A stretch of 64,000 nt of DNA, taken from contig CAJQOL010000045.1 of NCBI GenBank assembly GCA_905479925.1, forward strand, positions 1-64,000. Reading direction: 5' to 3'. The number at the start of each line of letters is the position of its first letter. Positions within the stretch are counted from its first letter, which is position 1. This document shows, one piece after another, positions 1-6,641 of this stretch. A program made the position numbers and the translations under genes. A model generated the notes under the pieces. It saw only the letters and a list, made by a program, of their open reading frames with translations. It was not told the DNA's origin and did not search any database. Source of the DNA: an uncultured Kangiellaceae bacterium. GTDB taxonomy: Bacteria > Pseudomonadota > Gammaproteobacteria > Enterobacterales > Kangiellaceae.

Positions 1-37
1 AGAGGAGTATTTGCGATCAACGGCAGCTAACCTTGGA

Positions 38-394
38 TCAACGGAATGCCTCATAATCTAAAGGTTGGTGGCCTTGCATTTTGCTGACGTCCAAACCAGA
101 TAACAACCAATTCCACTGCTGCTCTGATAAATTGATGAGTGAGTTATTCGACTTGCGAGGCCATTTGAACTTGTCTTTCTCTAGTCGCTTATACCAAAGA
201 CAGAAACCGGTCTCATCCCAATACAAAGCCTTCATTTTATCGCGCCTTCGATTACAAAAAATAAACAGCGCGCCATTAAACGGCGAAAGCTTCATTTCAT
301 CTTCAACAATAACCATCAAACCATTAATCGATTTTCGAAAATCGACCACATCGCGGTGTAAGTAAATCTCGGTTAGTTCTAATAACCGTGTCAT
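38..394 (-). CDS. tnpB: IS66 family accessory protein TnpB (Orf2)
   Basis: A small protein of about 118 residues, matching the usual length of the IS66 Orf2 family. It is needed for transposition together with TnpA and the TnpC transposase, but its biochemical role is unknown. Family signatures visible are DFRKSINGL near the start, GALFIFCNRRRDKMKALYWD in the middle and GFCLWYKRLE after it. The ATG at 394 is chosen because it overlaps the tnpA stop (ATGA), the usual coupling in these elements; an upstream in-frame start at 424 would run inside tnpA. The gene looks intact. Confidence 0.88.
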   Translation of the reverse strand: MTRLLELTEIYLHRDVVDFRKSINGLMVIVEDEMKLSPFNGALFIFCNRRRDKMKALYWDETGFCLWYKRLEKDKFKWPRKSNNSLINLSEQQWNWLLSGLDVSKMQGHQPLDYEAFR

Positions 395-693
395 GCGAGT
401 GCCTTGATGAGCTCGGCGAGCCATAAAGGCGAAACATTCACTGGTACGCTTATCCGCGACTGTTGGTATTGCATTTTGATGGTGAGGTTTTGAGACGGTT
501 TGATGGTCGGTTTGCTAACTTTTATGAAAGCTTCTTTTTGTGGTGCCATGGATAGTTTCTTGAGGTCACTTTTTCGTTTATAAAAATACGTTTGCCCAAG
601 GTTATGTTGTTGACAAAAATCAGCAACCGATAGTTGACTGTCTTCTTGCTGCTGGATTAATGCTTTCCAGTCATCTTTTGTTCTTCTTGTCAT
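391..693 (-). CDS. tnpA: IS66 family accessory protein TnpA (Orf1)
   Basis: About 100 residues with an N-terminal helix-turn-helix-like stretch (SVADFCQQHNLGQTYFYKRK), typical of IS66 Orf1 proteins that probably bind the element ends. The ATG at 693 follows a good ribosome binding site (GGAGAAGAGA), so it is preferred over the TTG at 705. The stop overlaps the tnpB start by four bases, giving translational coupling. It is the first gene of the element, about 80 bases from the right terminus. Confidence 0.85.
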   Translation of the reverse strand: MTRRTKDDWKALIQQQEDSQLSVADFCQQHNLGQTYFYKRKSDLKKLSMAPQKEAFIKVSKPTIKPSQNLTIKMQYQQSRISVPVNVSPLWLAELIKALA

Positions 694-777
694 TCTCTTC
701 TCCAACGGTTAATGTTGGAGTGAGTTTACCTGCGAAAACTTGGGTAGCTAGGTGTCTTTGGCCAGACGTTTACCTTT

Positions 778-1011
778 AAACCACCCAAACAGAGAAATAT
801 TAACCAATGGAAAAAAGTTCAGAAACTCTGGGAGCATGGGTATACCTTTCATTCATGCGGCTGTTGTGGTCCAGGGTTTAGGCCCTCAGAATTAAAAGAT
901 GTCGATGCATTTATCTATGAAAATGCTACAAAATCGGAAGGGGAACTTTTGTTGAACAAAATTAAAGAAAGATTAGCCAGCAAAGGTATAACCGATCAAA
1001 ATGGCATATGA
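778..1011 (+). pseudogene. 3' remnant of a cassette gene truncated by IS66
   Basis: An open frame runs from next to the IS end to a TGA at 1009-1011 without a plausible start. The peptide contains HGYTFHSCGCCGPGFRPSEL followed by a charged helical tail ending KERLASKGITDQNGI. The stop overlaps the ATG of the next gene (ATGA), so the two formed a coupled pair in one cassette. A Cys/His-rich C-terminal end followed by a small acidic protein suggests a toxin-immunity pair, but the toxin family is not recognised. The 5' part must lie beyond the IS or be lost. Confidence 0.6.
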
Positions 1012-1403
1012 ATACAACAATGAAGTATATGATTGGAAGCAAAAATACATTTGCCTTTGTTCTCGGAGATAAGACTAATAAAGAACTCCAAGAGATAGAT
1101 ATCTGGGTTGCAGGTGAACTTGTCACATTTATAGACAACGCAGCATTCTTAACACAATTTATTGCCTCCTTGAAATCTGAACTCGAAGATCTCAAAGCCG
1201 GAAATGTAGACTCAGATTATGTTTTCCTAAATTTTTGGCCCACTTTAGATGATGTGTCGGCACCAATTGAAATGAATGACGATCAAGTATTCTTGAAGTG
1301 TCATCTATATAAAGGCGATGGAAAGATCATCTCTGCCAAATTAGATACAGTCGAACTAATGGAAACGTATGGAACCCGTATTAAGCAACTTAAAAAAGCA
1401 TAG
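1008..1403 (+). CDS. Cassette-borne small acidic protein, possibly an immunity protein
   Basis: A 131-residue soluble protein, acidic and without signal peptide. The N-terminal MIGSKNTFAFVLGD followed by a strand pattern (IDIWVAGELVTFIDNAAFLT) recalls small immunity proteins of polymorphic toxin systems (Imm42-like), but this is only a resemblance. It is coupled by ATGA to the truncated gene upstream. Its TAG stop lies inside the first box of an attC-like site, as is typical for integron cassette genes. Function unproven. Confidence 0.6.
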   Translation: MNTTMKYMIGSKNTFAFVLGDKTNKELQEIDIWVAGELVTFIDNAAFLTQFIASLKSELEDLKAGNVDSDYVFLNFWPTLDDVSAPIEMNDDQVFLKCHLYKGDGKIISAKLDTVELMETYGTRIKQLKKA

Positions 1404-1457
1404 CTATGCGTTGGAATCGACGCGGATAAAAACGCGCGTCTCAACTTTGCGTTATGC
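1398..1457 (+). repeat. attC-like recombination site 1 (integron cassette boundary)
   Basis: Outer boxes GCATAGC (1398-1404) and GTTATGC (1451-1457) are nearly complementary. Inside them lie a second pair of complementary arms (GTTGGAATCGACGCG against CGCGTCTCAAC) with unpaired spacers and an extra base on one arm. This R''-L''-L'-R' arrangement of about 60 bases is the architecture of integron attC sites. It starts in the stop codon of the gene at 1008-1403 and ends 10 bases before the next ATG. Confidence 0.75.
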
Positions 1458-1467
1458 GAAAATCAAT

Positions 1468-1905
1468 ATGAACAAACTCTTTCTACCCATAGCTCTATTT
1501 TATTCATCTTCGGTGTATGCATGTAAGTGCCATCTATATAAAAACGAGGAATCTAAGTTCTCTAATAGTGAAATTATTATTTTAGTAAAAGGGCTACATA
1601 AATCTACTATTGTTGGAGATAAGTTACTTTCAGAGTTTGAAGTAATTGAATCATTCAAAGGACCAGCAAAGCGAGGGCAGATAGTAAAAATTGACACAAT
1701 GAGTGAAACGTCTTGTTCCGGACCTACCAATTCAAAACATATCCATCTTTTTTATGCACATAAAAAAGAACAAAATTACGGTGTTTCGAGATGTGGAAAT
1801 GAATTATTTCAAAGGGTGGAGTATAAAGGGAGGTGGTACGGCCTTGATGAGAGTGAAGTCGAAAAACGATTAGTTACTTTACGAGAGTTAGCTAATGAAA
1901 CATAA
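1468..1905 (+). CDS. Secreted TIMP/NTR-like cassette protein
   Basis: About 145 residues with a signal peptide (MNKLFLPIALFYSSSVYA) cleaved before CKCHLY. The mature N-terminal C-x-C, the central FEVIESFKG segment, the CSGP motif and the later YGVSRCGN resemble bacterial proteins of the TIMP/netrin (NTR) fold, which have a Cys-x-Cys N terminus and a conserved late Cys. The ATG at 1468 gives a clean signal peptide; the longer frame from 1369 runs through the attC site and is not credible. The gene fills a single cassette between two attC-like sites. Role unknown; it acts outside the cytoplasm. Confidence 0.65.
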   Translation: MNKLFLPIALFYSSSVYACKCHLYKNEESKFSNSEIIILVKGLHKSTIVGDKLLSEFEVIESFKGPAKRGQIVKIDTMSETSCSGPTNSKHIHLFYAHKKEQNYGVSRCGNELFQRVEYKGRWYGLDESEVEKRLVTLRELANET

Positions 1906-1958
1906 CCGTGCGTTGCAATCGACGCGAAAAAAAAGCGCGTCCCAATTTGGCGTTATTC
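1900..1958 (+). repeat. attC-like recombination site 2
   Basis: Outer boxes ACATAAC (1900-1906) and GTTATTC (1952-1958) with inner arms GTTGCAATCGACGCG and GCGCGTCCCAA around an A-rich loop. It is strikingly similar to site 1 through the GCGTTG-AATCGACGCG and GCGCGTC-CAA segments, as expected for attC sites of one host lineage. The TAA of the upstream gene lies in the first box. Confidence 0.75.
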
Positions 1959-1976
1959 AAATGAGGAAGTGTGGAA

Positions 1977-2279
1977 TTGAACCGAAAAATTAGAGAATAT
2001 ATTGTGGCGATTTTAGCTATAGCTTTCTTTGGTCATCTCTTTTGGTCTGCGTTTGATAACACGAGTCTAGGAAGAGCGAGGTGTGAGGAAAGCTGCATTG
2101 CCCAAGGTGGTGTAGAGTTTGTTTGGGTTCCTGGAACGAAGAAAAGCAGGTCGAAAACGGGATACGCTAGCGAAGTAGAGTCAAAGTGTTCTTGTTTTAC
2201 GGAAGAAGACATTCTGAAGAAGAAAAAAGAATGGGAAGCAATGAAAGAAGCCATAAAAAAACACAAGCAGAAGAATTAA
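1977..2279 (+). CDS. Cassette-borne small membrane-anchored protein, unknown function
   Basis: About 100 residues: one N-terminal hydrophobic segment (YIVAILAIAFFGHLFW) acting as anchor or uncleaved signal, then a Cys-containing domain (CEESCIAQGG ... CSCF) and a highly charged Lys/Glu helix at the C terminus. The TTG at 1977 lies seven bases after AGGAAG and is preferred; a GTG at 1971 sits too close to that site. Its stop lies in the first arm of the next attC-like site. No family recognised. Confidence 0.55.
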   Translation: MNRKIREYIVAILAIAFFGHLFWSAFDNTSLGRARCEESCIAQGGVEFVWVPGTKKSRSKTGYASEVESKCSCFTEEDILKKKKEWEAMKEAIKKHKQKN

Positions 2280-2344
2280 ATGCCTGAAAAAATTTGAAAA
2301 ACGAAGTGTGGTAAGGCAGCACTCGTTTGAAACCGGCGTTAACT
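2274..2344 (+). repeat. attC-like recombination site 3 (divergent)
   Basis: Outer arms around AATTAAA (2274-2280) and GTTAACT (2338-2344) are partly complementary. The inner arms AAACGAAGTG and CACTCGTTT pair apart from one bulged base, the extrahelical-base feature of attC sites. It is about 71 bases long and differs in sequence from sites 1 and 2, so this cassette may have another origin. Weaker than the first two. Confidence 0.55.
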
Positions 2345-2360
2345 GCACAAAGGAGAGAGT

Positions 2361-2435
2361 ATGCTTAAATTTTACAAATTTACTGATTCCAAGAAAGAGT
2401 ATTGGGAAACATGGGATAACGATGAATGGGATTGA
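2361..2435 (+). pseudogene. 24-codon ORF, probably the 5' remnant of a cassette gene
   Basis: The ATG at 2361 follows a strong ribosome binding site (AAGGAG) 17 bases after attC-like site 3, exactly where a cassette gene should begin. The peptide opens MLKFYKFTDSKKEYWETWDN, which resembles the first strand of small WGR-like proteins, then stops after 24 codons. No continuation or closing attC site is seen, so the gene looks cut off and this is probably the end of the array. A genuine small protein is possible but less likely. Confidence 0.45.
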
Positions 2436-2562
2436 CTAACCGGCAGTCTCGTTTTTTAATAGTATGTTTTATATGCACTTTCTTGTTGAACTGAATGATT
2501 TCTATAAAGTTTTTATTGATTCATGTAAACTACGGTCAGATTAGTTTTGGAGGTAATTCGTT

Positions 2563-4461
2563 ATGAAACGAGATTTAGTTTTAGTTAGCTTGGGGATAAT
2601 TCTGAGTTTTGGCGTAATAGCTAAAGAAGTGTTGACACCTGAAATGCTTTGGCAAGTGAAACGTGTTAGCCCATTAGGTTTAAACAAAGAAAAAAGCCAT
2701 GTTATTTATAAGGTGACGACGCCTAGTGTTGATGATAATAGTTTCAGCAGCAAGGTGTATCAAGTGCCGCTAGAAGGTGGTGCTGCTAAACTATTGGACG
2801 CATATCAAGGTGTGTTGAAAGACAGTAAAATCTCTCCCGACGGTAGAAAAAAACTGTTTCATAAATCTGTAAAGGTAGGAACAGTATTAGCTAAAGACAA
2901 ACATCAAGACTTAACTCAATCGAACGCTTATTTATTTGATGATTTGGATTATCGTCACTGGGATACATGGCAAGATGGTTCGGCTAATCATGTCTTTTAT
3001 CAAGACTTAGAAAGTGAAGAAGAAGTCGACATTTTGAAAGACACACCATTCGATACACCTACTTCGCCATTTGGGGGGGCTGCAGACTATATTTGGGGCC
3101 CGAAGGGCGACAATATTTACTACGTGAGCAAAAAATTGACTGGCGCAGAGTACGCAAGCAGTACAAACACAGATATTTATCGTTACAACTTAGCGAGCAA
3201 GAAAACGACCAATTTGACTAAAAGTAATTTAGGTTATGACAAATATCCTGCTTTCTCTTCAAAGGGCAACCTTGCCTGGTTACAAATGAAGACACCAGGT
3301 TATGAGGCAGACAAAAATGACATCATTGTGAAAATGAAAGGCAAAGAGTTGAATTTAACTGGTCACTGGGATGGCACGGTGAATAGCTTTAAGTGGAGCA
3401 ACGACGGCAAGGATATCTATTTCATTGCGCCAACTGATGGCACCGTACAGTTGTTTAAAGTGGCAGTAACCAGTAAGTCGAAGCCAAAGGTTAAACAATT
3501 AACGAAAGGTCAATTTGATGTTAATGGCATAGTGGCTACTCTAAAAGGGCAGCTAGTTGTCACCAAGAACAGCATGAATCATTCGAAGGAAATTTACCGT
3601 TTTGATCTTAAGAGTAATCAGTTAACCGCTTTGACTAATGTTAATGAAGAGTTTTACGCAGATCTTGATTTACCTACAGTGCAAAAACGTATGGTAACCA
3701 CGAGAGATGGCAAAGACATGCTAACTTGGGTGATCTATCCACCGAACTTTGATGCAAGTAAAAAGTATCCAACTTTGTTGTATTTGCAAGGTGGCCCCCA
3801 AGGCGCTTTATCTCAGTTCTATTCTTTCCGTTGGAACTTCCAAGTTATGGCTTCACAAGGTTATATTGTGGTGGCGCCAAATCGTAGAGGTATGCCTGGA
3901 CATGGTGTTGAATGGAATGAAGTGATCAGTAAAGACTGGGGCGGAAAAGCGATGTTTGATTACTTAGATGCGATTGATGATGTTTCGAAAGAATCTTATG
4001 TAGACAAAAAACGTATTGGCGCTATTGGAGCGAGCTTTGGAGGCTACTCAGCATTTTATTTAGCGGGTAATCATGGAGGGCGCTTTAGTTCGTTTATTGC
4101 TCATTGCGGCATCTTTGACATGCGCAGTATGTACGGGACAACCGAAGAACTGTTCTTTGTAAATCATGATTTTGGTGGTGCATATTGGGAAGCAAACAAT
4201 GTGGCAGCCAATAAAGCTTATGGTGATTTCAACCCCATTAATTACGTAGATAAATGGGATACCCCAATGTTCGTGATACACGGCGGTAAAGATTATCGAG
4301 TACCGCTAGGCCAAGGTATTCAAGCGTTTCAAGCTGCCAAGTTACGCGGACTAAAAAGTCGCTTTATGTATTTTCCAGAAGAAAATCACTGGGTCTTAAC
4401 GCCACAAAATGGAATTGTGTGGCAGCGAGAGTTTTTTAATTGGTTAGATGAGACTTTGTAA
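2563..4461 (+). CDS. Secreted S9 family prolyl oligopeptidase / dipeptidyl-aminopeptidase
   Basis: 632 residues with an N-terminal signal peptide (MKRDLVLVSLGIILSFGVIA). Residues from about 30 to 370 form a WD40-like/beta-propeller region and the last 260 an alpha/beta hydrolase. The catalytic triad is visible: Ser491 in GASFGGY, Asp577 in GGKDYRVP and His609 in EENHWV. Such enzymes cut short peptides after Pro or Ala in the periplasm or outside the cell. A good site (GGAGG) precedes the ATG. It is transcribed alone and closed by a strong terminator. Its exact specificity (DPP-like or acyl-peptidase) cannot be told from motifs. Confidence 0.92.
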   Translation: MKRDLVLVSLGIILSFGVIAKEVLTPEMLWQVKRVSPLGLNKEKSHVIYKVTTPSVDDNSFSSKVYQVPLEGGAAKLLDAYQGVLKDSKISPDGRKKLFHKSVKVGTVLAKDKHQDLTQSNAYLFDDLDYRHWDTWQDGSANHVFYQDLESEEEVDILKDTPFDTPTSPFGGAADYIWGPKGDNIYYVSKKLTGAEYASSTNTDIYRYNLASKKTTNLTKSNLGYDKYPAFSSKGNLAWLQMKTPGYEADKNDIIVKMKGKELNLTGHWDGTVNSFKWSNDGKDIYFIAPTDGTVQLFKVAVTSKSKPKVKQLTKGQFDVNGIVATLKGQLVVTKNSMNHSKEIYRFDLKSNQLTALTNVNEEFYADLDLPTVQKRMVTTRDGKDMLTWVIYPPNFDASKKYPTLLYLQGGPQGALSQFYSFRWNFQVMASQGYIVVAPNRRGMPGHGVEWNEVISKDWGGKAMFDYLDAIDDVSKESYVDKKRIGAIGASFGGYSAFYLAGNHGGRFSSFIAHCGIFDMRSMYGTTEELFFVNHDFGGAYWEANNVAANKAYGDFNPINYVDKWDTPMFVIHGGKDYRVPLGQGIQAFQAAKLRGLKSRFMYFPEENHWVLTPQNGIVWQREFFNWLDETL

Positions 4462-4492
4462 ACGACAAGTCCATTTATTGGAGTATTAAAGA

Positions 4493-4517
4493 GGCTGCAC
4501 GTTGCAGCCTTTTTTTT
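4493..4517 (+). terminator. Rho-independent terminator of the S9 peptidase gene
   Basis: GGCTGCA and TGCAGCC arms around a 3-base loop, followed by eight T residues, about 30 bases after the stop codon. Confidence 0.9.
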
Positions 4518-4608
4518 AATATGAATTCACTGCTACAGCTGCTTAGAAACAAAAGAAGAGAGCTGGTTTTCCGTGGCATTTATTTTTAGTAAAGGAAGAA
4601 AGTGATTT

Positions 4609-5175
4609 ATGAAACAAGTAATAGTATTTTTGTTGGTTATATTTGCAAGCGGCTCCGCTTACGGGGAACAAAATGTAGAGTATGTACTACAAGTGCTCGA
4701 ACCTACTGGTGGAAAAATAAATAGGCCATCGGATTGGTACTTTGAAGAGCGCCATAGAAGTTTGAAATCATTAAACTGGGTGATATCTAAGGAAAACCCC
4801 GAGGTAGGAGGGTATGAAACCGGTTTGTCGATCCAGTTTATGATGGGAGCTCAAAAGGAGATGAATTTACCTTTGAGCAAAATAATGGGGAAAACTTTGG
4901 AAAGTACCGCAAGCGCCGGCAAAGAAATATCACGATGTGAACCAGAAAATATCGGGTTTTTTACTAGGCAGTGTTTGGAAGTAGAAGAAATACAATCACG
5001 GGATGGAGCGGACGTTGTTTTTTACGTTCAATACTCGTTCTTTTGGAATGAGAAAATGGATATGGCTGCTATTACTGTCGCAGGAGCGCCAGTTAAGTTA
5101 TGGGATGAAAATAAGGAGATTTTCAATAAGATGTCACAAATTGAATTAATAGATGTGAGTAGATTCCAAGAATAA
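4609..5175 (+). CDS. Secreted protein of unknown function
   Basis: 188 residues with a clear signal peptide (MKQVIVFLLVIFASGSAYG, cleavage before EQN). The mature part has no family I recognise; it contains two cysteines (RCEPEN and RQCLEV) that could form a disulfide, and mixed alpha/beta-type sequence. A Shine-Dalgarno-like AGGAAG stands upstream. The gene stands alone between the S9 peptidase terminator and a tandem repeat, and no neighbour suggests a role. Confidence 0.7.
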   Translation: MKQVIVFLLVIFASGSAYGEQNVEYVLQVLEPTGGKINRPSDWYFEERHRSLKSLNWVISKENPEVGGYETGLSIQFMMGAQKEMNLPLSKIMGKTLESTASAGKEISRCEPENIGFFTRQCLEVEEIQSRDGADVVFYVQYSFFWNEKMDMAAITVAGAPVKLWDENKEIFNKMSQIELIDVSRFQE

Positions 5176-5187
5176 ATAATTGGTTTC

Positions 5188-5223
5188 TTAGCATAGTTAG
5201 CTTAGTCAGCTTAGTTAGTATAG
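5188..5223. repeat. 9-bp tandem repeat, four copies
   Basis: Four imperfect copies of TTAGCTTAG (variants TTAGCATAG, TCAGCTTAG, TTAGTATAG) start 12 bases after the stop of the preceding gene. The rest of the gap to 5403 shows nothing clear. Confidence 0.8.
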
Positions 5224-5403
5224 AGAACGACTAGGTGGTTAAAGTTAGGTTAGCAGATTATATGTCTTAGTGATTGTTGTCTGGAAATAGTAATACAGAG
5301 GTTTACTGCAAAAGAATATGCTCCGAATATTTTAACTAGTAAGTAAGTGTGGAAAGAGACAATGAATCCCAACTTGCGAATACAAGGCTAATATAATAAA
5401 CAA

Positions 5404-6624
5404 ATGACGTTGATTGAAATCAATACACCGCAATTGCTCGCCCGGTTAAGGCGGCTGGCTTTATCCTCCCAAGGGTTACTTCAAACTCAGCAGTTTGGAC
5501 GTGGCTTAGAAGGCGCTCGTAATGCAATAAGTCACATCGGTTATGTTCAAATCGATACAATTTCGGTTGTTGAAAGGGCGCATAATCATATTCTTGCTTC
5601 TCGGGTACCTAATTTCAAATCGAGTATGTTTAACCAAATGTTATTAGATGGTGATATTTTTGAATATTGGTCACATGCAGCCGCTTATTTGCCCATTGAA
5701 GACTTTAGGTTTTCTCTTCCTTATAAACATGCAATTAAAAGTGGGCAAGTCCACTGGTTTAAAAATCCCGATAAAAAATTAATGTCAGAGCTGTTGGCTC
5801 GTATACGCTCGGAAGGCCCTATACGTTCGCGGGATTTAGAAGCCAGCAAATCAAACCGTTCAGGGTGGTGGGACTGGAAACCTGCAAAAAAGGCGCTTGA
5901 GCAGCTGTTTATGCAAGGCGAGCTAATGGTCAAAGATCGAGATGGATTTCAGAAGCGCTATGACCTTACCGAGAGAGTACTGCCATCAGGTATTAATAGC
6001 TTAGCGCCAAGTATCAAAGAGTTTGCGAATCACTTGATTGAGCAACAATTACGTTGTCACGGTTTTACTTCGCTTCAGGGAATTACTTATCTTCGTAAAA
6101 ACGCCGAACTACGCCAAGCCGTAAAAACTATAATTAACCAGGGAGTAGAATGCGGAAAGTTTGAGCAATTGAAGCTTAATGACGGTAATATTTTTGTTTC
6201 CCAGAGCGGGGCTATTGACGCTCGTCTACCGCGACTAAGTAATAGACTGCAGATTCTTTCACCTTTCGATAATAGTGTTATACAGCGAAAGCGGCTTAAG
6301 TCCCTATTTGGCTTTGATTATCAAATTGAATGTTATGTTCCAGCCGCAAAACGTCGCTTCGGTTATTTCAGTTTGCCATTACTTTTTCGTGGCGAGTTTA
6401 TTGGTCGTATGGATTGTAAAGCGCACCGTAACAACGCTCATTTAGAAATCAAAGCGTTGCATTTGGAAAATGTCGACTTTGAACAGGATAAGTTGATAGC
6501 AGCATTTGTTGCCGCGGTGGGTACTTTTACTCAGTTTCAAGGTTGCGACACCGTTGCACTAACCAGTGTATATCCCAAACGGCTTAGCCAACCTTTTAAG
6601 AATACACTGAAGGCTTTAGGATAA
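5404..6624 (+). CDS. YcaQ/AlkX-like DNA glycosylase (winged-helix HTH_42 family)
   Basis: 406 residues matching the length and motifs of the winged-helix glycosylases related to E. coli YcaQ, which unhook DNA interstrand crosslinks and remove bulky alkyl adducts. The Gln-x-Asp catalytic-type motif is visible as Q49-I50-D51 in GYVQIDTISVVERAHNHI, which places it with the YcaQ (QxD) rather than the AlkZ (QxQ) branch. Other signatures are EYWSHAAAYLPIED and the C-terminal LSPFDNSVIQRKRLKSLFGF. It is transcribed alone and converges on the following minus-strand gene. Confidence 0.82.
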   Translation: MTLIEINTPQLLARLRRLALSSQGLLQTQQFGRGLEGARNAISHIGYVQIDTISVVERAHNHILASRVPNFKSSMFNQMLLDGDIFEYWSHAAAYLPIEDFRFSLPYKHAIKSGQVHWFKNPDKKLMSELLARIRSEGPIRSRDLEASKSNRSGWWDWKPAKKALEQLFMQGELMVKDRDGFQKRYDLTERVLPSGINSLAPSIKEFANHLIEQQLRCHGFTSLQGITYLRKNAELRQAVKTIINQGVECGKFEQLKLNDGNIFVSQSGAIDARLPRLSNRLQILSPFDNSVIQRKRLKSLFGFDYQIECYVPAAKRRFGYFSLPLLFRGEFIGRMDCKAHRNNAHLEIKALHLENVDFEQDKLIAAFVAAVGTFTQFQGCDTVALTSVYPKRLSQPFKNTLKALG

Positions 6625-6641
6625 ATAGATAAACGTTATCT

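Larger units (their letters stand above)
1..773 (-). mobile_element. IS66-family insertion sequence, right part (left part outside window)
   Basis: Two overlapping minus-strand genes match the TnpA and TnpB accessory proteins of IS66-type elements. The right terminus is placed at 773 because, read on the minus strand, the sequence there begins GTAAACGTCTGGCC, the GTAA-type start of IS66 inverted repeats. The DDE transposase gene (tnpC) should follow tnpB to the left of base 38 and lies outside the window, so completeness and the 8-bp target duplication cannot be judged. The element abuts a beheaded gene at 778-1011, so it appears to have inserted into a cassette gene. Confidence 0.85.

Noticed and set aside
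1369-1467. N-terminal extension of the TIMP-like cassette gene
   Set aside because: The added residues are encoded by the attC-like site and would hide the signal peptide; the ATG at 1468 is better.
5188-5223. Possible CRISPR array from regular repeats (this and the other tandem blocks)
   Set aside because: Repeats are directly adjacent with no unique spacers and no cas genes are present.
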